Positions 15,998-24,500 of a stretch of 28,336 bases of DNA are shown piece by piece; the stretch's first letter is position 1, and the number at the start of each line of letters is the position of its first letter. The position numbers and the translations under genes are program-made. A model generated the notes under the pieces. The model was given only the letters and a program-made list of their open reading frames with translations. It was not told the origin of the DNA and did not search any database. Source of the DNA: Pseudomonadota bacterium (GTDB lineage: Bacteria; Pseudomonadota; Gammaproteobacteria; Enterobacterales; Enterobacteriaceae); contig JAEYFY010000129.1 in NCBI GenBank assembly GCA_023454395.1, positions 1 to 28,336 on the forward strand, written 5' to 3'.

Positions 15998-16037
15998 AAA
16001 AGCACGATTTATTATCATTATTTATCGTGCTTTTTTT
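15998..16037. terminator. Terminator between ydbL and the fimbrial operon
   Basis: Perfect 11-bp stem AAAAGCACGAT (15998-16008) / ATCGTGCTTTT (16024-16034), a 15-base loop, and seven T on the plus strand. Only four T follow on the minus strand, so it serves ydbL best but may also stop the fimbrial transcript. Confidence 0.88.
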
Positions 16038-16055
16038 CTTTCTTTTTCTTATTAA

Positions 16056-16619
16056 TTAATCCTTCTCATTAAAAACAACAATATCATCATTTATTGTCAT
16101 AATAAAATGAATGTTTGATTCTATATAGCCCGATGCTGGTGGCATATTATCCTTTTTTACATAGTTAACTAAAAAACAAAACTCAGCCTCTCCATCAATC
16201 AGTTCTTCAGTGAACTCACTCTCTTTATTGAGATTTATAGGTCTTTCTTCCATATTGTACAATAATTGAAAAGCAATATTACTGCTTGCATTATTGTCAT
16301 TAATCGTATTTTTTAAATAACCCGTTATATGATCAATACTGGTATTTTCAATTTTTAAGCGAACATCACCGTAACTTTTAGAACAATCTTTGATAGAAAT
16401 AAGAATAATATGAGGATCTGTGCTTGCTAATTCACCTGCTTCATACGATAAAAAATCATTTCCGTTAATAGAAAATCTATCACTTGTATTTTCATAAATA
16501 TAATCTATATCACAGCTTTGTGGAATATAGTGATCACCACGTCTTGGCATTGATGAAAATGAGAATGATGAATAGAGCAAAGTTATAATTAAATAGACGA
16601 AATGTGTTTTGTTTTTCAT
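16056..16619 (-). CDS. Second fimbrial subunit (pilin-like, last gene of the operon)
   Basis: Exported 187-residue protein with a signal peptide (MKNKTHFVYLIITLLYSSFSFSS) and the outline of a single pilin domain: cysteines in QSCDID and IKDCSKSY at pilin-like spacing, and the closing strand pattern VNYVKKDNMPPASGYIES then IHFIMTIND. A third cysteine in EAEFCFLVNY is unusual. It is too short for a two-domain tip adhesin (about 300 residues), so it could be a minor, tip or chain-ending subunit. The frame opens with TTG at 16649, overlapping the usher gene by ten bases; I prefer ATG 16619, since a clean signal peptide starts there, but neither has a strong ribosome site. It is acidic and rich in Asn, Ile and Asp, and AT-rich like the rest of the operon. 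Confidence 0.72.
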   Translation of the reverse strand: MKNKTHFVYLIITLLYSSFSFSSMPRRGDHYIPQSCDIDYIYENTSDRFSINGNDFLSYEAGELASTDPHIILISIKDCSKSYGDVRLKIENTSIDHITGYLKNTINDNNASSNIAFQLLYNMEERPINLNKESEFTEELIDGEAEFCFLVNYVKKDNMPPASGYIESNIHFIMTINDDIVVFNEKD

Positions 16620-16639
16620 ATCTAATACTTTATTTTTAC

Positions 16640-19009
16640 TTAAAGACAATTAACTTCTTTTTTTATCAGGTTTTTTTTCGTTTCATCGGAACTCAAATTA
16701 TAATTAAATTGACACTGTTTATCTTCTCCCCATTTTACTTTGATTAACCCATTGTCAGGAATGGCAGAAAGAAAAATAATATTGTTTTCTGTCACTAATC
16801 CTTGAGAAATAATATTATTCTCTTTATCTAGCACGGTAACTTTTGACGCAAAAGGAAGGGGGGTTATTGACTTAAAAAGAATACGATAACCAATTTTTAT
16901 TGGAAAAGTAATTTTAGATATTGCGCCTAATGTAGGAATAATATTTTTATTATAATATTCAGTCTCAGCGGATTGAGGAAGTGTTGTAGCATTGAGTTTA
17001 ATGTTATTTATTCGATAAGGCGTAATATTATTTAAAATTAAGTTACCAAAGATATCTGTTTCTAAATTGGGCGAAAATGATGTTTTAATACCAGTAATGC
17101 CTTGTGTACTCACTAATGCAAAGGTCTTACTTAAACGAGGGGTTAGTGTAATTCCTTCTGAATGAAGTAATAATGCACCATTAACTGAAAGGTTGAAATT
17201 GTAATTATTTTCTGATTTATTTCCAGAGAAAAGGTAAGATTGATAATTATTTTGATAGCGAGTATGAACAGAAAATTGATCAAATTTTCTTTTAGGATGA
17301 TGTGTATGCTGATAGCTTACTGAATATCCTAAATTATTATTCAGTAATGTACCACCAATGTTTGTATTGTTTGAATAACGTTTATTATTTACTTGATAAT
17401 TTGTTTGATTATTCATCCAATGATGATGTGCATTGCTTCCTATCGGGATCTGAAAGTTAAATGAAAAATAATGATCTGAAAATATTTTTTCTTTTTTAAA
17501 ATTATATTTTAAATTATAGTTTATTTTATTTATTGAAGATGAAAATGATGTTCCTATTTCATATGTTTTAGATGATTTATGATATGATTTATCATTGTAG
17601 TGTAATGATAAATAACCTATTTCATTAATATTTTTAGATAAAGAGAATGAGTGATCTTTTTTTATCTTATTTTCTAATAAAAAATTATCTAAATAATGAT
17701 AAAAAGATACTCTAGAAGTAAAGTAAGTTTGTGTTATCGGCATGTTTTTTTGATAACGAAATTGATATTTAATTTTATCGCTATTATTTTTTTCATAATT
17801 AATGTCTGTTGCTAAACCGCCTAATATACCTAAGTCTAAAGATAGCCCTAATAAATAGTTATGTCTGTTGTCACGTTTTCTTATGGCACTGTAAGATGTA
17901 ATTTTTTGACTAAGCCCATATGAAAACTCACCTAAAAGGAAAAGAGGTTTTTTATTATTCGGATAGTTAGTTAATGTACCCGATATAATATTATATTGAT
18001 AATTTCCTTTATTTAATTGATTCGGTAATGATGTAAAGTAGTGTGTCGAAACTTTTATTCTTCCATCTGTTTCTTTGATTTCCAAAGTGAGTTTTTCACT
18101 TCCTATTGAAGGTAATGAATTTAAAAGAAAAGGGCCGGGCGGAACCGTTGTTTCATAGATGATTTTATCATCTTGTTTTATGATAACGTTAGCGTGAGTA
18201 TCTGCAATACCTTCAATAACAGGTCTATTAGCGTAAAGTGTATTATTTGCAATTAAATCATTGGATATTAATTGAAAGCCAACTATTTTATCATTTGATA
18301 ATATTCGTGTTGTGGGTGAAAACTTACCTCCATAAAAAAGAGAAGAAAAAGAATTAATTTGTCGATATGCATAAATTGATGAAAGCTTAGATTGATGGCT
18401 ATCTTTCCTCCAATTAAATCCACTTTGGCTACGTACACGCCAAGCACCTATATTAATACCTGAGTATAAATTAATTTTTTGCTCAGGCGATTTTTTCTGA
18501 TGATATTTAATCCAATAGGAATATTGAGTGAATAATGCGGTAATTCCGTCATCCCAGTCTTGTTCATTGATTACATAATCTGTTTTTTTTATTAATGCTT
18601 TTTGAGGAATGATCAAGTTTAATTTTTGATTGGAAAATTGGTATTTAAAATCAATTGAGTAATCACTTAAAAGTATAGGCTCTGGGCTTTCTTTATTGAT
18701 GGTATAAAAATCGGTATCAATACCAAGAGATATTAAATCCTTAACAGAAAGAGAGGGCGTTAATTTGTTTTCTACATCTTTATAATAGAGAAGTTTTACC
18801 ATTTTTTTTCTATTATTAATATGAATAATAGAATGATAGAACCCTTCAGGTTTTTTATTTTCAAGAAGAAGTTTAATCGTTTCATTACTAACATTAGAAA
18901 ATGAATGGGAATAAAGAGAAAAAGTATTATTTTTAGCGATGGCATTATTGTTAAAAGCAACTATTAAAATAAATAAAGTAAGCGCTCTTTTTTTTAATTT
19001 AATCTTCAT
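16640..19009 (-). CDS. Fimbrial outer-membrane usher
   Basis: Outer-membrane usher of the FimD/PapC family, 789 residues, slightly short for the family (about 800-880). Signal peptide residues 1-25 (ends AIA). An N-terminal chaperone-binding domain precedes a 24-strand barrel; the plug is recognisable in RPVIEGIADTHANVIIKQDD, TTVPPGPFLLNSLPSIG and LTLEIKETDGR. The C-terminal domains include ETDIFGNLILNNITPYRINN, and a cysteine pair (QCQFNY and VNCL) typical of the usher C-terminus. It is very rich in Asn, Lys, Ile, Ser and Tyr. It overlaps the chaperone gene by 11 bases, with AAGG nine bases before ATG 19009, so translation is coupled. The N-terminal domain looks divergent from FimD, in step with the divergent chaperone. 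Confidence 0.93.
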   Translation of the reverse strand: MKIKLKKRALTLFILIVAFNNNAIAKNNTFSLYSHSFSNVSNETIKLLLENKKPEGFYHSIIHINNRKKMVKLLYYKDVENKLTPSLSVKDLISLGIDTDFYTINKESPEPILLSDYSIDFKYQFSNQKLNLIIPQKALIKKTDYVINEQDWDDGITALFTQYSYWIKYHQKKSPEQKINLYSGINIGAWRVRSQSGFNWRKDSHQSKLSSIYAYRQINSFSSLFYGGKFSPTTRILSNDKIVGFQLISNDLIANNTLYANRPVIEGIADTHANVIIKQDDKIIYETTVPPGPFLLNSLPSIGSEKLTLEIKETDGRIKVSTHYFTSLPNQLNKGNYQYNIISGTLTNYPNNKKPLFLLGEFSYGLSQKITSYSAIRKRDNRHNYLLGLSLDLGILGGLATDINYEKNNSDKIKYQFRYQKNMPITQTYFTSRVSFYHYLDNFLLENKIKKDHSFSLSKNINEIGYLSLHYNDKSYHKSSKTYEIGTSFSSSINKINYNLKYNFKKEKIFSDHYFSFNFQIPIGSNAHHHWMNNQTNYQVNNKRYSNNTNIGGTLLNNNLGYSVSYQHTHHPKRKFDQFSVHTRYQNNYQSYLFSGNKSENNYNFNLSVNGALLLHSEGITLTPRLSKTFALVSTQGITGIKTSFSPNLETDIFGNLILNNITPYRINNIKLNATTLPQSAETEYYNKNIIPTLGAISKITFPIKIGYRILFKSITPLPFASKVTVLDKENNIISQGLVTENNIIFLSAIPDNGLIKVKWGEDKQCQFNYNLSSDETKKNLIKKEVNCL

Positions 19010-19700
19010 TTATTATCGCCTTATCTGTTGCATTTATTTCAACACCATGTTGGTCAATTGTTTTCCATTTAATCAACCCCTGTTTTTTGATTATTTTTTT
19101 TGTATTGTATTTTTTAAATGGTGGTATGGTTTTACTCTTTTCAATAAATACAACACCATTAGAATTAACTTTAAGTAAAGTAATAAAATATGGAGTAGGA
19201 TTATTTACAATAAACTCATCATTTTTATTTTTTAAAAACTCTATTTTTTTATATGCATCTGCTGCATTTTTTTCTATTGATATAGGTCTATATATTAAGT
19301 TATAAATAGAATTCATTGAAATATGTAATAAATTTGTATTATCATCTGAACCTGATAATGAAGGTATTCTTTTTATATTTATTTTATATAGTGTTTCCTG
19401 TTCTTTTTTTTCTATTTCATCAGTCTTAAAGATCTTTAAAAAGTAGGTTTCATCTTTTTCTATTTTAAAGAGTGGTGGGGTGATCATAAATGGTAAGTCA
19501 GTATTATTACTTTCATCGTAATGTGAAATCCAACTCTGTATAAAATAATCGCTATTTGTATTGTTTTTTATTTCAATGACTTCTTGATTTTTACTTTCAA
19601 TAAAAATAAATTTATCTTTATTTATTTCTATTGATGTATGACCATAAATAGGAAGAAGTGTAAATATAGATAATATAGTCAGTTTTATTTTTTTAATCAT
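18999..19700 (-). CDS. Periplasmic pilus chaperone (PapD/FimC family), divergent active site
   Basis: Periplasmic chaperone of the chaperone-usher pathway, 233 residues with a signal peptide of about 22. The two immunoglobulin-like domains show family marks: YFIQSWISH, FMITPPLFKIE, IKRIPS, LIYRP and NPTPYFITLLKV. Aligning by eye to FimC, the invariant anchoring Arg (R8 of PapD) falls on K30 (NKDKFIF) and the invariant Lys (K112 of PapD) falls on N133 (YNLIYRP). These two residues normally hold the pilin C-terminus, so their replacement is odd. There is no visible ribosome site; the leader is a U-rich repeat tract. It follows the main pilin gene after a terminator and overlaps the usher gene by 11 bases. 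Confidence 0.9.
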   Translation of the reverse strand: MIKKIKLTILSIFTLLPIYGHTSIEINKDKFIFIESKNQEVIEIKNNTNSDYFIQSWISHYDESNNTDLPFMITPPLFKIEKDETYFLKIFKTDEIEKKEQETLYKINIKRIPSLSGSDDNTNLLHISMNSIYNLIYRPISIEKNAADAYKKIEFLKNKNDEFIVNNPTPYFITLLKVNSNGVVFIEKSKTIPPFKKYNTKKIIKKQGLIKWKTIDQHGVEINATDKAIINED

Positions 19701-19730
19701 TTTTATTTAAGTCTAATAATTTAATTTTTT

Positions 19731-19770
19731 AAAAGTTAAAAGTTAAAAGTTAAAAGTTAAAAGTTAAAAA
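19731..19770. repeat. Heptamer tandem repeat, five copies of AAAAGTT
   Basis: Five exact head-to-tail AAAAGTT units (19731-19765) plus a partial one, in the untranslated gap between the main pilin gene and the chaperone gene. In the mRNA sense it is AACTTTT repeated, about 31 bases upstream of the chaperone ATG. Such exact short repeats change copy number by slippage. Confidence 0.92.
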
Positions 19771-19790
19771 TAGAAATAGAAATAGAAATA
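19771..19790. repeat. Hexamer tandem repeat, three copies of TAGAAA
   Basis: Three exact TAGAAA units (19771-19788) plus a partial one, directly joined to the heptamer tract and to the terminator after the main pilin gene. Confidence 0.88.
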
Positions 19791-19819
19791 AAAAACAAAG
19801 CTGGAATACCAGCTTTGTT
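19788..19819 (-). terminator. Intrinsic terminator between main pilin and chaperone genes
   Basis: Perfect 11-bp stem AACAAAGCTGG (19794-19804) / CCAGCTTTGTT (19809-19819), loop of four, followed on the minus strand by a T-rich run. It lies 14 bases past the pilin stop. Many fimbrial operons have such a partial terminator, which keeps pilin mRNA in excess over assembly-protein mRNA. Confidence 0.88.
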
Positions 19820-19832
19820 GATTTTTAAGATC

Positions 19833-20381
19833 TTAATCTACAGCAACATCACTATAAATAACATCAAATGATAAGCTAGATCTTACTAAACCTGGGGTTG
19901 CATCTAATCCATTTGGTTTCATATAATTCACTTCAAATAAAAAATCTGCAGTCTTAGCATCTTTATCAATATTTAAATTAAATGCTTTAGGTTTTTCATT
20001 ACTTAATTCAATAATGTTTTTATCTGCATCAAAAATGGCAATATCAACATTGCTGCCATTGTCTTCTTGATTTTTTAATAATTTTTTTGTTTGTTTTGGG
20101 ATTTTTAACTGAATATTAGCAAGACTCTCATTACAATTGGAAAATTGAATGACAAGCGGTTGGGCATCTGTTTTTGCTATATGGTCATCGCCAAAATGAC
20201 TTGCTTGAACTGGCGGTAATTCAACAGGTTGTATATCTTGTAATTGGCAAGTAGGGTCCGCTGTAACAGAACCATTAATTGTAATTGTGCCTGCGTTTTT
20301 CTTTGTATATTCAACTGCATTTGATGGTGTGGATAAAAAAGCTGTAGATAAAATGAGTATGGAGAGTAAATTCTTTTTCAT
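19833..20381 (-). CDS. Main fimbrial subunit (type 1-like pilin)
   Basis: Exported pilin of 182 residues, first gene of the operon. Signal peptide residues 1-22 (cleaved after NA). The donor strand is visible as the alternating hydrophobic segment GTITINGSVTADPTC (residues 31-45). C45 and C83 (QFSNCNES) form the expected pilin disulfide. The C-terminal strands VNYMKPNGLDATPGLVRSSLSFDVIY fit the pilin pattern. The ribosome site TGGA lies eight bases before ATG 20381. Its position ahead of a terminator, with chaperone and usher behind, marks it as the major subunit. I do not recognise the specific fimbria; it is none of MR/P, PMF, UCA or ATF as far as I can tell by eye. Confidence 0.88.
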   Translation of the reverse strand: MKKNLLSILILSTAFLSTPSNAVEYTKKNAGTITINGSVTADPTCQLQDIQPVELPPVQASHFGDDHIAKTDAQPLVIQFSNCNESLANIQLKIPKQTKKLLKNQEDNGSNVDIAIFDADKNIIELSNEKPKAFNLNIDKDAKTADFLFEVNYMKPNGLDATPGLVRSSLSFDVIYSDVAVD

Positions 20382-20416
20382 TTAAAATTCCATTTATTTA
20401 TTGAATTAATAAAATT

Positions 20417-20452
20417 ATTTAATTGTTTCTATATTAATTGAAACAATTAAAT
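20417..20452. promoter_or_regulatory. 36-base inverted repeat in front of the main pilin gene
   Basis: Perfect 13-bp arms ATTTAATTGTTTC (20417-20429) and GAAACAATTAAAT (20440-20452) with ten bases between, 36 bases upstream of the pilin start codon. It could be an operator at the transcription start or a stem-loop in the mRNA leader. Confidence 0.6.
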
Positions 20453-20472
20453 GTTATTAATTTGTTTTTTAT

Positions 20473-20487
20473 AAATCAAATTGATTT
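20473..20487. repeat. 15-base palindrome upstream of the fimbrial operon
   Basis: AAATCAA-A-TTGATTT, perfect seven-base arms, 20 bases beyond the larger inverted repeat. The right arm on the minus strand overlaps the weak -35 candidate. Confidence 0.4.
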
Positions 20488-20693
20488 TTTATTGATATAT
20501 TTATCATTAATATGAATCAAAAAATAAATAATAAAAAATGGCTATAAAAATAATTTTTATTTAGCTATTGATTCGAAAGTTTGATTAATTTTGGTGTTTT
20601 TCTCTATCAAGGTGTTTTAATTATAAATTAATAGCGTGTTTTTTATAAAAGAAGAATTGATATGAAAATAGTGCGGGTAAATATAGATATAAA

Positions 20694-20718
20694 AAAAGCA
20701 CCAGAGTGAGGTGCTTTT
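20694..20718 (-). terminator. Intrinsic terminator after azoR
   Basis: Perfect 9-bp stem AAAAGCACC (20694-20702) / GGTGCTTTT (20710-20718), seven-base loop; on the minus strand it is followed by a T-run. It lies 18 bases past the azoR stop and insulates azoR from the fimbrial promoter. Confidence 0.9.
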
Positions 20719-20736
20719 AAAGAGAAATACTAATTA

Positions 20737-21360
20737 TTATTTTACTATAATGCTTCCTTTATTAACGATAGCATCAATTTCTTTTTGTGCTTGCAGGTGA
20801 GATTGCTGTGCGTATTCTTCACCATATGCTGTACCTTCAGCCATAATAAACTGTACGTCATTGATACCGATAAAAGCTAAAAACTGTGTTAGGAATGGAA
20901 CAATAAGATCAGATGGCTGATCTTTATGAACACCACCACGACTGGTTAATACAACTGCTTGTTTATTTTCAAGTAAGCCAATAGCACCCGCTTCAGTATA
21001 TGTAAATGTTTCACCCGCACGAGCAATAAAATCAATATAGTGCTTTAATTGGGCCGAAATTGAAAAGTTATACATTGGTGCAGCAATGACTATCACATTG
21101 TGAGCTTTTAATTCACGGATTAATTCATCTGATAATGCTCGGGCTGTTTTTTGTTCATCCGATAACATTGCTGTTTCTTTACCAAACGCAAATAGCGTAG
21201 CTTGATCTAAAGCAGGTACAGGATCTTTAGTAAGATCACGTACTGTAATTAAGTCATCTTTATGATTAGTTTGCCAATTTTCAATTAAGTAATCGGTCAT
21301 TTTATTACTGTGTGAATAGCTATCTAAAATGCTGGATTTCAGTACAAGGATCTTTTTCAT
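20737..21360 (-). CDS. azoR: FMN-dependent NADH azoreductase / quinone reductase AzoR
   Basis: Flavodoxin-fold NADH:quinone oxidoreductase that also cleaves azo dyes, cytoplasmic, 207 residues (E. coli 201). FMN-binding blocks are visible: the N-terminal LKSSILDSYSHSNKMTD phosphate loop, APMYNFSISAQLKHYIDFIARAGETF around residues 95-120, and LTSRGG further on. In E. coli azoR is likewise next to hrpA and divergent from it, which confirms the call. ATG 21360 has a modest GAG seven bases upstream. The 233-base divergent region has two perfect palindromes that may be control sites. Quinone and thiol stress commonly induce such genes. Confidence 0.95.
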   Translation of the reverse strand: MKKILVLKSSILDSYSHSNKMTDYLIENWQTNHKDDLITVRDLTKDPVPALDQATLFAFGKETAMLSDEQKTARALSDELIRELKAHNVIVIAAPMYNFSISAQLKHYIDFIARAGETFTYTEAGAIGLLENKQAVVLTSRGGVHKDQPSDLIVPFLTQFLAFIGINDVQFIMAEGTAYGEEYAQQSHLQAQKEIDAIVNKGSIIVK

Positions 21361-21451
21361 TATTTTCTCGTGGTCTATAAAGTGTTCTATTTATTTAAAT
21401 TTATTAGTTAATCGTAGTTTACTCTATCTTTAAAATATCACATCACAATCC

Positions 21452-21470
21452 TTTGAATATGCTATTCAAA
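21452..21470. promoter_or_regulatory. 19-base palindrome in the azoR-hrpA divergent region
   Basis: TTTGAATA (21452-21459), spacer TGC, TATTCAAA (21463-21470): perfect eight-base arms, 92 bases upstream of azoR. Its T-N-A-type symmetry would suit a LysR- or winged-helix-type regulator. Confidence 0.45.
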
Positions 21471-21479
21471 ATTATTGAT

Positions 21480-21495
21480 TATATGAAATCATATA
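21480..21495. promoter_or_regulatory. 16-base palindrome in the azoR-hrpA divergent region
   Basis: TATATGA-AA-TCATATA, perfect seven-base arms, ten bases from the first palindrome and about 100 bases upstream of hrpA. AT-rich, so chance occurrence is possible. Confidence 0.35.
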
Positions 21496-21593
21496 CTAAG
21501 AATTTTAATCAAGCCTTTATGTGCCAATAGTCTGTTGTGATATCATACGACCATTAGTTTTGATTAGAATAACCTCAAAAAGGATAATAAAAG

Positions 21594-24500
21594 GTGACAT
21601 TATCATCTGCCACGCTCTATCAAGAAATAGAGCAATTATCGCTGCGGGAGCAGCAGCGATTAAGAAAACGTCTACGTGGCGTCGCTAAAATTAATAATGA
21701 AGAGTCTAAACAAGCGGTATTAAGTGCAATTAAAGACGATATTACAACAGCACAACAGATGATAATTCGCCGTCGTGCCAATTGTCCTGAAATTACTTAC
21801 CCAGAAAACCTTCCTGTTAGCCAAAAGAAAGATGCCATTTATAATGCAATACGCGATAACCAAGTTGTTATTATTGCGGGGGAAACTGGCTCAGGTAAAA
21901 CAACGCAGATCCCTAAAATTTGCCTTGAATTAGGAAGAGGGATCAAGGGTTTTATTGGTCACACTCAGCCTCGTCGTTTAGCTGCACGTTCAGTGGCTGA
22001 ACGTATCGCTCATGAATTAAAAAGCACGTTAGGAGAATCTGTAGGTTATAAGGTTCGCTTTAGTGATCATGTCGGTGATAATACCCTTGTTAAGCTAATG
22101 ACAGATGGTATTTTATTGGCTGAATTACAGCAAGATAAGCTGCTATTACAATATGACACCATCATTATTGATGAAGCCCATGAACGTAGTTTAAATATCG
22201 ACTTTATTCTTGGCTATTTAAAGCAGCTATTACCTAAGCGTCCTGATTTAAAAGTCATTATTACTTCTGCAACCATTGATCCTGAACGTTTTTCCAAACA
22301 TTTCAATCAAGCGCCTATCATTGAAGTTTCAGGTCGAACTTATCCTGTTGAAGTGAGATATCGTCCTATTGGTGGTGACGAACTTGATAATGATAAGGAT
22401 ATGACAGATGGCATTGTTGATGCTATTGATGAATTAAGCAGAGAAAGTGCGGGTGATATTCTTATTTTTATGAGCGGTGAGCGAGAAATTCGCGATACTG
22501 CTGATGCGTTGAATAAACTACAACTTCGCCATACTGAAGTATTGCCTTTATTTGCCCGTTTATCTAACAGTGAACAAAATCGAATTTTTCATCCTCATAA
22601 CGGCAGGCGTATTATTTTAGCCACTAACGTTGCCGAAACTTCATTAACTGTACCAGGCATTAAGTACGTTATTGATACCGGTTTTGCACGTATTAGTCGT
22701 TATAGTTATCGAACTAAAGTACAACGACTTCCAATAGAACCTATTTCTCAAGCTTCAGCAAATCAGAGAAAAGGGCGTTGCGGCCGTGTTTCTGATGGTA
22801 TTTGTATTCGTCTTTATTCAGAAGATGATTTTATTTCTCGTTCTGAATTTACTGATCCTGAAATATTAAGAACTAACCTTGCATCGGTTATTTTGCAAAT
22901 GACATCAATAGGGTTGGGGGATATTAGTGCTTTCCCATTTGTACAGCCACCGGATAAACGCAATATTCAAGATGGTGTGCGTTTATTAGAAGAACTAGGC
23001 GCGTTACAAAATGAAACCGATCACAATGGTGCTTATCGTTTAACCCCAATGGGGAAACAACTTGCACAACTTCCTATCGATCCTCGTTTGGCGAGAATGG
23101 TACTTGAAGCGCGTAAATATGGTGCAGTAAAAGAATTGATGGTTATTACATCTGCACTTTCAATTCAAGATCCGCGCGAAAGACCGATGGATAAACAGCA
23201 AGCTTCTGATGAAAAACATCGTCGCTTCCAAGATAAAGATTCTGATTTCTTGTCTTTTTTAAATATGTGGGATTATTTAAAAACTCAACAAAAAGAGTTG
23301 AGTCATTCTCAATTTAGAAAGCTGTGTCGGCAAGAGTTTTTAAACTTTATGCGTGTTCGAGAGTGGCAAGATGTTTATACGCAATTACGACAAGTTGTTA
23401 AAGAACTCGGCTTTCCTGTTAACAGTGAACCTGCCGATTTTAGAAGCGTCCATGTTGCGTTATTAAGTGGTTTATTGTCGCATATTGGGCAAAAAGATGC
23501 TGATAAACAAGAGTTTACTGGGGCGCGAAATGCGCGCTTTTCTATTTATCCGGGGTCTGGTTTATTTAAAAAACCACCAAAATGGGCAATGGTCGCTGAA
23601 CTGGTCGAAACCTCTCGTTTATGGGGGCGAATTGCAGCACGCGTAGAGCCAGAATGGATTGAACCTATAGCTGAACATTTAGTGAAACATCACTATAGCG
23701 AGCCACATTGGTCAAAAGCGCAAGGCGCTGTAATGGCTAATGAAAAAGTTACGCTATATGGTTTGCCTATTGTTGCCTCTCGACCTATTAATTATAGCCA
23801 AATTGATCCGTTATTATGCCGGGAGCTTTTTATTCGCCATGCGTTAGTAGAAGGTGATTGGCAAACTCGTCATGCATTTTTCCGTGAAAATTTAAAATTA
23901 CGGACTGAAGTGGAAGAGTTAGAGCATAAATCTCGTCGTCGTGACATTCTTGTTGATGATGAAACAATGTTTACTTTCTACGATCAGCGAATACCACAAG
24001 ACGTTGTTTCATCACGTCATTTTGATAAATGGTGGAAAGAAGCACAAAAAGCATCACCGGATCTGCTTAACTTTGAAAAGAGCATGCTTATCAAAGATGA
24101 TGCTAAGCGTGTGAGTGCATTAGATTATCCAAATTATTGGCATCAAGATAATTTAAAATTGCGCTTAACTTATCAATTTGAACCGGGTACAGCGGCTGAT
24201 GGTGTCACCGTTCATATTCCATTACCGATTTTAAATCAGGTAAAAGAGGAAGGTTTTGATTGGCAAATTCCGGGCATTCGCCATGAATTGATAGTGGCTT
24301 TAATTAAGTCATTACCAAAACCTATTCGTCGTAATTTTGTCCCAGCACCTAATTATGCTTCTGCTTTTTTAGAGCGCGTACCTCAAGTTGAAGGTAGCTT
24401 ACTCGATAAACTCGAAAATGAATTACGCCGCATGACAGGCGTGACTGTTGATAGAGAGAGTTGGCAACTAGACCAAGTTGCTGATCACTTAAAAATGACA

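Larger units (their letters stand above)
20382..20736 (-). other. Gene-free 355-base region upstream of the fimbrial operon
   Basis: Extremely AT-rich region with several inverted repeats (20417-20452, 20473-20487, 20514-20574) and repeated ATCAA/TTGAT words on both strands. It also holds the azoR terminator (20694-20718). It must contain the fimbrial promoter; a weak candidate on the minus strand has TTGATT (20486-20481), 17 bases, then TAACAT (20463-20458). No gene seen. Confidence 0.6.

Noticed and set aside
18939..19305. Plus-strand open frames over the usher and chaperone genes (18939-19178, 19087-19305)
   Set aside because: They are antisense to well-supported genes, hydrophobic by mirror of Lys/Asn-rich codons, and have no ribosome sites.
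19731..19790. CRISPR-like repeat array
   Set aside because: Units are six and seven bases, directly abutting and without spacers: simple sequence repeats.
20417..20574. Invertible promoter element like that of MR/P or type 1 fimbriae
   Set aside because: The arms enclose only ten bases or are too short, and no FimB/MrpI-type recombinase gene is in the window.
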